This document shows, one piece after another, positions 26,882 through 34,424 of a DNA stretch of 64,000 bases. The position numbers and the translations under genes were made by a program. The stretch is from UBA1847 sp942492205 (GTDB taxonomy: Bacteria; Pseudomonadota; Gammaproteobacteria; Steroidobacterales; Woeseiaceae). The DNA is taken from assembly GCA_942492205.1 (NCBI GenBank), contig CALODT010000001.1, positions 682,001-746,000 on the forward strand, in the 5' to 3' direction. The stretch's first letter is position 1; every line of letters starts with the position of its first letter. Below the pieces are notes generated by a model that was not told where the DNA came from, made no database searches, and saw only the letters and a list, made by a program, of their open reading frames with translations.

Positions 26882-27301
26882 ATGGTGCGTCACATCGATC
26901 CTGAGCGCGATCAATTCGAGGCGTTCAAGGCACTGCCTCGCGACACGCCGGTCATGCTGCTCAATTGCCTGCGCTTTCGGGACACGGCGGCGTATGACGA
27001 TGGTCGCGAGGCGACCGGCGTGCAAGCCTACGCGGCATACGGCAGGGAAAGTGGCCCTATCTTCAGGCGGGTGGGAGGCGAGATTATCTGGCGCGGCAGG
27101 CCCGAGGTCGTGCTGATTGGTCCCCGGGACGAGCGCTGGGATATGATTTTCGTTGCGCGCTACCCGACCGCCGGCGCATTCCTGGAAATGGTCACGGATC
27201 CCGATTATCGAATTGCCGTCAAACACCGCCAGGCGGCGGTACTCGACAGCCGCCTGATTCGCACAGCCGAGACCGAAGACGGCGCCGGATTTGCCGGCTA
27301 G
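26882..27301 (+). CDS. DUF1330 family protein
   Basis: 139 residues behind a clear GGGAGG site. The pattern PVMLLNCLRF, then YAAYGRESGPIFRRVGGEI and MIFVARYPTAGAFLEMVTDPDY, matches the DUF1330 dimeric ferredoxin-like fold (EthD/antibiotic monooxygenase superfamily). The biochemical role is unknown. It stands alone between two minus-strand genes. Confidence 0.82.
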   Translation: MVRHIDPERDQFEAFKALPRDTPVMLLNCLRFRDTAAYDDGREATGVQAYAAYGRESGPIFRRVGGEIIWRGRPEVVLIGPRDERWDMIFVARYPTAGAFLEMVTDPDYRIAVKHRQAAVLDSRLIRTAETEDGAGFAG

Positions 27302-27340
27302 CGCTGTGCGCGTCCGTCGACCGGAAAGCCGGGCGTACGG

Positions 27341-27865
27341 TCAGGCCCTGGACTTCCGCCAATAGGCCCATGACAGCTGCAGTTCCGAGGCGACAACGGT
27401 AATCAATACGCCATGCACGAACCAGGGCTGGTCGCCCCATACGATCAACACTGGCAGCAGGGCGAAAAACAGGGCCATCGCAATGCGCCCGAACTTGAGG
27501 TGTGGAATGCCGAACCGTCGGTGTCGCAGGCGGATGAAGTTCAGGTAGATCTCGAGTACAACGAAGATCGGCACGTAGGGTAGCCAGTACTTCTGCAGGA
27601 ACCCCGGTATGAGCAGCCAGAGCCACAAGACGGTGGCAAAACTGAGCATCCTGTCGGCCACGCCATCCAGGTCGAAGTCGCTCTTCGCTGGCGCGCCACG
27701 TCGTGCGAAGAATCCGTCCAGAAGGTCTGTCAACGCAGCGGCGATGTACAGCGCGAAGACCCACCACTTCAGATTGTAAAAAGCGAGGGCTGTGATTGGC
27801 ACGATGCTGGCGATACGTGACCACGTGAGTGCGTCGGCAATGGTTCTTGCCGTGTTCTTGTCCAT
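27341..27865 (-). CDS. CDP-alcohol phosphatidyltransferase family membrane protein
   Basis: 174 residues, with four to six membrane helices. The family signature D-x2-D-G-x2-A-R appears as DLLDGFFARR and is followed by DFDLDGVADRM. Both late Asp residues are kept, but the usual Gly before them is Asp and the spacer is one residue shorter. Such enzymes join a CDP-linked lipid or alcohol headgroup at the inner membrane. The exact product cannot be assigned, and the altered motif makes activity less certain. Confidence 0.75.
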   Translation of the reverse strand: MDKNTARTIADALTWSRIASIVPITALAFYNLKWWVFALYIAAALTDLLDGFFARRGAPAKSDFDLDGVADRMLSFATVLWLWLLIPGFLQKYWLPYVPIFVVLEIYLNFIRLRHRRFGIPHLKFGRIAMALFFALLPVLIVWGDQPWFVHGVLITVVASELQLSWAYWRKSRA

Positions 27866-27944
27866 ATTCTGCTCTCACCAAACTGCTGCCGATTGCTGTG
27901 TGCCCGTCAGCGAGGCTTCCGTCAGTGCGGCCGAGGTCAGGCGG

Positions 27945-28349
27945 CTAGCCGACATTCCTCCTGTACACCGGCAGGTCGTCGCTGATCCTGAGCCATGGTT
28001 GGCTGTCTTCTGTCCAGATATGCGCACGCAACGTCGGCGCACACGGATCGTCGAGACTGTTGAGCGTTACATCGATATCACCTTCGCGACCTTCGTGCTC
28101 GTAAGTCATTGAGGTGCCGCAGTTCCGGCAGCCGCCGCGCGTGACGCCCGGTGATGAATGGTGCCAGTGCATCTCGCCACGAGTGACGAAAAAAGTCTCG
28201 CGTGCGTATGTCGCCCAGGCAACGACGGGTGCGCCTGCAGCGCGCTGGCAGCTCTCACAGTGACACAAGCACGCGAATTTCTCAGGGCCGGGTACCTCGT
28301 AGCGAATCTCTCCGCAGAAGCACCCACCTTGCAAGCGCTCAGCCGTCAA
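27945..28349 (-). CDS. GFA-family (glutathione-dependent formaldehyde-activating-like) zinc protein
   Basis: About 134 residues from TTG 28349, which has GAGG six bases upstream and overlaps the carbonic anhydrase stop by 11 bases. Zinc-ligand cysteines of the GFA/CENP-V fold are visible: GGCFCGEIRYE, CHCESCQRAAG and CRNCGTSM. The substrate is unknown; most members are not true formaldehyde-activating enzymes. The tight overlap suggests cotranscription with the carbonic anhydrase. Confidence 0.8.
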   Translation of the reverse strand: MTAERLQGGCFCGEIRYEVPGPEKFACLCHCESCQRAAGAPVVAWATYARETFFVTRGEMHWHHSSPGVTRGGCRNCGTSMTYEHEGREGDIDVTLNSLDDPCAPTLRAHIWTEDSQPWLRISDDLPVYRRNVG

Positions 28350-28968
28350 CGGCAGCCTCGGTGAAGAAATCGACCTTGCCCGTTTCCAGGCAATACTCCG
28401 CACCAACGACGAGCAGGTCGCCGGAAGCCAATAGTTGTTCGAGTATGAGTGAGCCATGTGACAACTGTTCGACGGAGGCACAGATGTTGGCTCGAACCGC
28501 CGCGGCGGTGATGGCATCGTCGTCAGTATGTTCGTCAGTATGCAGCAAGTGCTCTATTGACGGTTTTATACGCTCGACGATCGAACGCAGGTTGGGCGAC
28601 CGATGCACTTGCTGCAGCGACAGTTCCTGCAGCGTGGCAACGACGACGCCGCAATTCGAGTGCCCCAGAACGACGACCAGCTGAGTGCCAAACTGGTTGG
28701 CGGCGAACTCGATGCTGCCTATCTGAGACGGTGCTACAACATTGCCAGCGACGCGAATCACGAACAAGTCGCCGAAGCCCTGGTCGAAAACCAGTTCCAC
28801 CGGGACGCGTGAGTCCGAGCAGGCCAGTACTATCGCGAATGGAGTCTGCCCGCCGCTCATGTCTGCCTGGTGAGGATATCCAGTGCGCGATACTGCATCG
28901 ACGTCGCCGGCGACGAATCGCCGATTGCCTTCGCGCAATGCCAATATAGCGTCTTGTGGCGAGATCAT
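28339..28968 (-). CDS. Beta-class carbonic anhydrase
   Basis: 209 residues from ATG 28968 (MISPQDAILALREGN); a TTG at 29004 would add 12. It interconverts CO2 and bicarbonate. Zinc ligands and catalytic residues appear in ACSDSRVPVE and VLGHSNCGVV, and the N-terminal ALREGNRRFVAG is family-typical. It lies downstream of moeA on the same strand. Confidence 0.92.
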   Translation of the reverse strand: MISPQDAILALREGNRRFVAGDVDAVSRTGYPHQADMSGGQTPFAIVLACSDSRVPVELVFDQGFGDLFVIRVAGNVVAPSQIGSIEFAANQFGTQLVVVLGHSNCGVVVATLQELSLQQVHRSPNLRSIVERIKPSIEHLLHTDEHTDDDAITAAAVRANICASVEQLSHGSLILEQLLASGDLLVVGAEYCLETGKVDFFTEAAVDG

Positions 28969-29019
28969 GGAAAACAGTATCTGGTACCGAGCAATGAGTC
29001 GCAAGCGTATTCGGCAGCA

Positions 29020-30216
29020 CTACCAGCGGTGTACGAATACAGGGGTACCTGCAGGAAAATCGCTTTGCGCTCTCGGCAGTTCGACATAGCCGTCCGTTGC
29101 CGACAGCGCGGCAAAATCTCCAGACGTGTTGGTCTTGACCGGCATTGCGAGCAACTGTCCAGCTGCATTCGAGAGCAGGCGCACGGGCTGAAAACACGTC
29201 AGTTCAGGTTCGAACCGAAGGTCCACGGCAAGCGCCGCAAATTCGGGCGGCTGCGGGATAAGGCAGGCTGCAGCGTCAAGCGCGGCAACGACGTACTGGC
29301 GAGCGCAGACGAGCGCAGAGACAGGATTCCCAGGCAGTGCGAATACGCTTTGCCTGTTGGGACCGACGCCAAACCACATTGGCTTGCCGGGCCGCTGGCT
29401 CACCTTGTGGAAGACGACCTCGACGCCGAGTTCAGCGAGCACCTCGGGCACATAGTCGGCTTTGCCCATCGACACGCCACCACTCAATATGAGTACGTCC
29501 GCACTGTGCAGGTGTTCGGCAATTCGCTGTTGCAGGATCGCCGGATCATCGACAAGGTGCTCATGCTCGCAATCCGCATGGCCGCGATCCCGCAGCATCG
29601 CCTGAATGGCCGGCCCGTTCGAGAGGCGAATTTGCTGCGGCGCTATCGGCTCACCTGCGGGAACCAGTTCGTTGCCCGTTGAGATCACGCGGATAACGGG
29701 TCGGCTGCTTACCTCAACTTGCGTCAGGCCGCAGGATGCGATGATCGCGATATCCAGCGGCGATATTCGCTTGCCCGGCGCGAGCAGTTCGGTTCCCGCC
29801 GCGTAGTCTGAGGCACGCGCATGCAGGAATTGCCGGCATCTGGCAACGTAGTCTTGGTCTACGCTGGCGACGCCGGCCTGTACGGCGATACGCTCCACGG
29901 GAATGATGCAGTCCGCGTTCTCGGGGCGCGACGCGCCGGTCATGATCTCGATGCAGTGTCCCGTCTGCAGCCTGAGCGCTGCGTCGCCTGCGGCCTGCAT
30001 GGCCTGCACCCGGAATTGCCGTACACCCTCGGCAAAATCGCTGTAGGCGATCGCGATGCCGTCCATCATCACCCGGTCGAACGGCGGCTGATCCCTTTCA
30101 GCGCACACGGTCTGGCGAAGAACGCGACCGCTGGCCCGTTCCAGCGTTGTTGTCTCTACTGCCAGGGTCGGCACAGCCGAAAGAATCGCCGCGCTCGCTT
30201 CAGATGTCGTCAACAC
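29020..30216 (-). CDS. moeA: Molybdopterin molybdenumtransferase MoeA
   Basis: 398 residues. It inserts molybdate into adenylated molybdopterin to complete molybdenum cofactor. Visible motifs are DQPPFDRVMMDGIA in the N-terminal domain, the TGNELVPAGEP stretch, the LSGGVSMGKADYVPE catalytic loop and LPGNPVSALV. It lies 6 bases downstream of purD. The window also encodes a molybdoenzyme (msrP at 47.5-48.4 kb). Confidence 0.95.
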   Translation of the reverse strand: MLTTSEASAAILSAVPTLAVETTTLERASGRVLRQTVCAERDQPPFDRVMMDGIAIAYSDFAEGVRQFRVQAMQAAGDAALRLQTGHCIEIMTGASRPENADCIIPVERIAVQAGVASVDQDYVARCRQFLHARASDYAAGTELLAPGKRISPLDIAIIASCGLTQVEVSSRPVIRVISTGNELVPAGEPIAPQQIRLSNGPAIQAMLRDRGHADCEHEHLVDDPAILQQRIAEHLHSADVLILSGGVSMGKADYVPEVLAELGVEVVFHKVSQRPGKPMWFGVGPNRQSVFALPGNPVSALVCARQYVVAALDAAACLIPQPPEFAALAVDLRFEPELTCFQPVRLLSNAAGQLLAMPVKTNTSGDFAALSATDGYVELPRAQSDFPAGTPVFVHRW

Positions 30217-30222
30217 GCCCGG

Positions 30223-31506
30223 TCAGGTCTCGCGTGCGATGGCACGGTGTCCGATATCGCGGCGATAGAATGCATCTTGCCACTGTATCTTGCCAACCGC
30301 ATCGTAAGCAGTCGACGCTGCAGCGGCGACCGTTTCCCCCAGGCCGACGACGCAGAGCACGCGTCCGCCACTCGTGATGACCGAACTGCCCTCGGTGGCA
30401 GTGCCGGCATGAAAGACCTTCTGGGTCTCACTATCGGCGATGTCCAGACCCGTGATTGCTTTGCCTTTCGCGTAGCTTGCCGGGTAACCACCGGCCGCCA
30501 TGACCACACCGAGCGCAGCGCGCGAGTCCCAGCGCGCGTCTTGATCCTGAAGCGATCCGTTCAGTGTCGCCTCGCAGATAGCAACGAGATCCGACTTCAG
30601 CCGCATCAGGATTGGCTGCGTCTCCGGGTCGCCAAGACGACAATTGAACTCGATGACCTTGGCGGTCCCGTCCGGCATGATCATCAGTCCTGCATACAGG
30701 AAACCCAGGTAGGGATGCCCGTCTGCCTTCATACCGTCGAGCGTCGGACGTATCACGCGCTCCATTATTTGTTGCGCAATCTCATCCGTGACGACCGGCG
30801 CCGGCGAGTAAGCGCCCATGCCACCGGTATTCGGACCGACATCGCCTTCGTCGCGCGCCTTGTGGTCCTGCGAGGTGGCAAGTGGTAGTACCGTGTCACC
30901 ATCCGTTATAACGATGAAACTCGCCTCTTCGCCATCGAGGTATTCCTCGACGACGATGCGTGAGCCGGCGTCACCAAAGCTGCCTTCCGCCAGCATGTCT
31001 GTCGCTGCCTGCTCAGCCTCCGCAAGCGTCATCGCGACGACCACGCCTTTTCCGGCAGCCAGGCCGTCTGCCTTGATAACGATGGGAGCGCCTTGCTGAC
31101 GAATGTAGTCAAGCGCGGCAGGGAGTTCGGAAAAATTCTGATAAGCGGCTGTCGGGATGTTGTGTCTCTTGAGGAAATCCTTGGTGAAAGCCTTGGACCC
31201 CTCCAGCTGCGCCGCCGCGGCAGTTGGCCCGAAGCAGGGCAGGCCGAGTTCGTCGAAACGATCCACAACGCCGGCAACCAGCGGCGCCTCGGGTCCAACG
31301 ATGGTCAGGTCGACCTGCTCGTTCTGGGCCAAGGCCAGAAGGGCGTCGATGTCATCGGAGGACACCGCGATATTTCGCACTTTGGCTTCGCACCCGGTTC
31401 CCGCATTGCCCGGTGCGACCAGTACCTCTTCGACGCCCGCAGACTGGGCGCATTTCCAGGCAAGCGCATGCTCGCGCCCGCCGGATCCGATTATCAGTAC
31501 CTTCAT
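30223..31506 (-). CDS. purD: Phosphoribosylamine-glycine ligase
   Basis: 427 residues, full length. It is an ATP-grasp enzyme for the second step of purine synthesis. It begins MKVLIIGSGGREHALAWK and contains the family blocks VGPEAPLVAGVVDRF, IKADGLAAGKGVVVA and the metal site EFNCRLGDPETQP. It is 75 bases downstream of purH on the same strand. Confidence 0.97.
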   Translation of the reverse strand: MKVLIIGSGGREHALAWKCAQSAGVEEVLVAPGNAGTGCEAKVRNIAVSSDDIDALLALAQNEQVDLTIVGPEAPLVAGVVDRFDELGLPCFGPTAAAAQLEGSKAFTKDFLKRHNIPTAAYQNFSELPAALDYIRQQGAPIVIKADGLAAGKGVVVAMTLAEAEQAATDMLAEGSFGDAGSRIVVEEYLDGEEASFIVITDGDTVLPLATSQDHKARDEGDVGPNTGGMGAYSPAPVVTDEIAQQIMERVIRPTLDGMKADGHPYLGFLYAGLMIMPDGTAKVIEFNCRLGDPETQPILMRLKSDLVAICEATLNGSLQDQDARWDSRAALGVVMAAGGYPASYAKGKAITGLDIADSETQKVFHAGTATEGSSVITSGGRVLCVVGLGETVAAAASTAYDAVGKIQWQDAFYRRDIGHRAIARET

Positions 31507-31581
31507 GCCTTGCGTACTCCGATCTTCGTGAGCGGCCCTGCGACCCGATCGCGCGGAAGCCTCGCTGCTTTTACCCTTGCC

Positions 31582-33132
31582 CTAGTGGCGGAAGTGGCGC
31601 ATACCGGTGAACACCATCGCCAGGCCGTGTTCGTTTGCCGCCTGTATGACTTCGTCATCGCGCATCGAACCGCCGGGCTGGATGATTGCCGAGATACCGT
31701 ACTCGGCCGCTGTGTCGATGCCATCGCGGAACGGGAAAAAAGCATCGGAGGCCATGACCGAGCCTTTCACGTCGAGGTTTTCATCCGCCGCCTTGATGGC
31801 CGCGATGCGCGTGCTGTAGACGCGGCTCATCTGGCCGGCGCCAACGCCGACCGTCATGTTGTCCTTGCAGAAGATAATCGCATTGGACTTGACGTACTTG
31901 ACCACCGTCCAGGCGAATAACATATCCTGAATGTGCGCCTGCGTCGGCGCTTTTTCGGTGACGATCTTGAGGTCGTCGGCGGTGATCACGCCGAGATCGG
32001 TTCCCTGCACCAGCAGCCCGCCTGAGACCTTTTTGAAGTCGAAACCGGCGACCGTCGCCTCCGACCAGGCGCCTGTTTCGAGTACACGAACGTTCTTCTT
32101 GGCGCTGATTACATCGAGCGCAGCGGCCTCGACCGCAGGCGCTACGATGACCTCAACAAACTGTCGCTCGACAATGGCAGCTGCCGTTCCTGCATCGAGG
32201 GGGCGGTTGAAGGCGATGATGCCGCCGAACGCCGAGGTGGGATCCGTCTTGAAGGCCTTGTTGTAGGCCTCCAGGATGTCGCCTGCCACGGCCACGCCAC
32301 ACGGGTTTGCGTGTTTCACTATGACGCAGGCCGGCTGTTCGAACTGCTTGACGCATTCCAGGGCCGCGTCGCTGTCTGCGATGTTGTTATACGAAAGCGC
32401 CTTGCCTTGCAGCTGCCTGGCGGCAGCGAGCGATCCCGCAGGCGCCTGCTGATCGACATAGAACGCCGCATCCTGATGCGGGTTCTCGCCGTAGCGCAGC
32501 CTTTCCGAGAGGACACCGGAATACAGGAAGCGTTCACCAAGCAGGTTGTCGTCCAGCGACGCCGACAGGTAGCGGGTGATGGCTGTGTCATAGCTTGCTG
32601 TGTGCGCATAGGCCTTGGCCGCCAGCCGACGTCGCTGCTCCAGCGACAACGCGTTGTTCCTCAGGCTGTCGAGTACGCTGTCGTAGTCATCGGGGCTTAC
32701 TACAACGGCAACGCCATCGTGGTTCTTGGATGCTGCCCTGATCATGGCCGGTCCACCGATGTCGATGTTCTCGATTGCCTCTTCAATCGTCGCGTCGTCA
32801 CGCGCGATCGTCTGCTCAAACGGGTAGAGATTGACGACGAGCAAGTCGATCGGTTCGATACCATGCTCGTCCATTACGGCGTCGTCAGTGCCGCGCCTGC
32901 CGAGCAATCCGCCGTGAATGACCGGATGCAGCGTCTTTACCCGGCCATCCATGATTTCCGGAAAGCCGGTCTTCTCGGCTACCTCGATGACATCCAGGCC
33001 TGCTTCGCGCAGCTGCCGACAGGTGCCACCCGTTGACAGAACTTCTACGCCAAGTTCGGCCAGGCCACTTACAAAAGGAATCAGTCCGCGCTTGTCAGAA
33101 ACACTGACGAGCGCGCGTCGTACATTCAACAT
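31582..33132 (-). CDS. purH: Bifunctional AICAR transformylase / IMP cyclohydrolase
   Basis: 516 residues. It catalyses the last two steps of IMP synthesis. The N-terminal MGS-like cyclohydrolase domain starts RRALVSVSDKRGLIPFV and includes KTLHPVIHGGLL. The C-terminal formyltransferase domain carries KHANPCGVAV and ends near MVFTGMRHFRH. It follows fis and precedes purD, a gene order common in gammaproteobacteria. Confidence 0.97.
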   Translation of the reverse strand: MLNVRRALVSVSDKRGLIPFVSGLAELGVEVLSTGGTCRQLREAGLDVIEVAEKTGFPEIMDGRVKTLHPVIHGGLLGRRGTDDAVMDEHGIEPIDLLVVNLYPFEQTIARDDATIEEAIENIDIGGPAMIRAASKNHDGVAVVVSPDDYDSVLDSLRNNALSLEQRRRLAAKAYAHTASYDTAITRYLSASLDDNLLGERFLYSGVLSERLRYGENPHQDAAFYVDQQAPAGSLAAARQLQGKALSYNNIADSDAALECVKQFEQPACVIVKHANPCGVAVAGDILEAYNKAFKTDPTSAFGGIIAFNRPLDAGTAAAIVERQFVEVIVAPAVEAAALDVISAKKNVRVLETGAWSEATVAGFDFKKVSGGLLVQGTDLGVITADDLKIVTEKAPTQAHIQDMLFAWTVVKYVKSNAIIFCKDNMTVGVGAGQMSRVYSTRIAAIKAADENLDVKGSVMASDAFFPFRDGIDTAAEYGISAIIQPGGSMRDDEVIQAANEHGLAMVFTGMRHFRH

Positions 33133-33171
33133 GGGTGCACCTGCTCGGAAAGGTAGCCGCTGACAGGGCAG

Positions 33172-33450
33172 CTACTTGATTAGCAAATAAGTCCTGAGTT
33201 TCTTGCGCAAGGTGCCGCGATTAATGCCCAGAATGCCAGCTGCCTGGCTTTGGTTACCCTGCGTGTAATCCATAACGGCCTTGAACAGCGGTCGTTCGAC
33301 TTCACCGATGACGAGATCGTAGAGCTCACCGGGGCGATCGCCGTTCAGCGTCGTAAAATATTGGTCCAGTGCGTCTTCTGTGTGTTTGCAAAGCGGTTTC
33401 TTGCTGTTCTTCGACGTTAGTTCCGTCTTCTTTTTCTTATTTGGTGCCAC
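33172..33450 (-). CDS. fis: DNA-binding protein Fis
   Basis: 92 residues from GTG 33450, five bases after dusB. The C-terminal helix-turn-helix QSQAAGILGINRGTLRKKL is the Fis/NtrC-type domain, preceded by the dimerisation helices (PLFKAVMDYTQGN). A lysine-rich N terminus (NKKKKTELTSKNSKK) is longer than in E. coli Fis. It is a nucleoid protein and global regulator; the dusB-fis pairing is conserved. Confidence 0.95.
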   Translation of the reverse strand: MAPNKKKKTELTSKNSKKPLCKHTEDALDQYFTTLNGDRPGELYDLVIGEVERPLFKAVMDYTQGNQSQAAGILGINRGTLRKKLRTYLLIK

Positions 33451-33455
33451 GTTTA

Positions 33456-34424
33456 TCAGTTCCCGAAGAATTCCCTTGTTAACCTGATCTGCTCTGATGC
33501 CTGCTCAACACGCACGACCTGATGACGAAACTCGTCAGCGTCATGCAGGCTATTGCAATACCAGGTCAGATGTTTGCGAGCCACTCGAACTCCGGTCACA
33601 TCCCCATAAAACCGGTGCAGATCTTCCAAGTGGCCGATCATAATATCACGCAATTCATTTTTTTCTAGCTTGGTATTTACCGCAGCGGGATCGAGCAATG
33701 CGGCAAGTTCGCGGAAGACCCAGGGCCTTCCCTGCGCGCCACGACCGATCATCAAACCGTCTGCGTTAGTTACGTGCAGAACCTCAAGCGACTTCTCCAA
33801 AGTCGTTATATCCCCATTGGCTATGACGGGTATTGATACGGCTTCTTTAACGGCGGCGATTGTCTCGAATTCGGCTTCGCCGCTGTAGCGGCAGGCCCGC
33901 GTGCGTCCGTGTATCGCCAGCGCTACTACTCCGCGGTCCTCCGCGATACGGGCAATGTCGAGCGCGTTGCGATTTTCCTGGTCCCAGCCGGTACGAAATT
34001 TCAGCGTTACCGGGACCGGTACCGCCTGCACCACGGCTTCGAGTATGGCGGCGACCAGCTTCTCATCTTTCAGCAGGGCCGATCCGGCCAGTTTTCGGCA
34101 GACCTTCTTGGCGGGACAGCCCATGTTGATGTCGATAATCTGGGCGCCGCGCTGGACGCAGGCCTGTGCCGCCGTCGCAAGCTGATCCGGCTCGGATCCG
34201 GCGATCTGCACGGCGATCGGCTCCGCGTCGAGGTCAAGATCGAGCCGCCGGCGCGACTTGGGCGTTGTCCACAGGCTGATGTCGGCCGTGGTCATCTCGG
34301 ACGTCGTCATGCCGGCACCGAAACGCCGACAAAGGCGCCGGAACGGTGCATCGGTGACGCCAGCCATAGGTGCCAGCACGAACGGGCTGGAAAGCTCGTA
34401 GGGTCCGATCTTCAGCGGCTTCAT
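33456..34424 (-). CDS. dusB: tRNA-dihydrouridine synthase B
   Basis: 322 residues. It is an FMN enzyme that reduces uridines in the tRNA D-loop. It has the FMN-binding start PFVLAPMAGVTDAPFR, the catalytic-Cys region INMGCPAKKVCRKLAGSALL and MIGRGAQGRPW. ATG 34424 overlaps the upstream DUF3426 stop by 4 bases. It forms the conserved dusB-fis operon. Confidence 0.96.
   Translation of the reverse strand: MKPLKIGPYELSSPFVLAPMAGVTDAPFRRLCRRFGAGMTTSEMTTADISLWTTPKSRRRLDLDLDAEPIAVQIAGSEPDQLATAAQACVQRGAQIIDINMGCPAKKVCRKLAGSALLKDEKLVAAILEAVVQAVPVPVTLKFRTGWDQENRNALDIARIAEDRGVVALAIHGRTRACRYSGEAEFETIAAVKEAVSIPVIANGDITTLEKSLEVLHVTNADGLMIGRGAQGRPWVFRELAALLDPAAVNTKLEKNELRDIMIGHLEDLHRFYGDVTGVRVARKHLTWYCNSLHDADEFRHQVVRVEQASEQIRLTREFFGN

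Noticed and set aside
27219..27881. 220-codon minus-strand frame over the CDP-alcohol phosphotransferase
   Set aside because: Another frame over a clear membrane enzyme with a recognisable signature.
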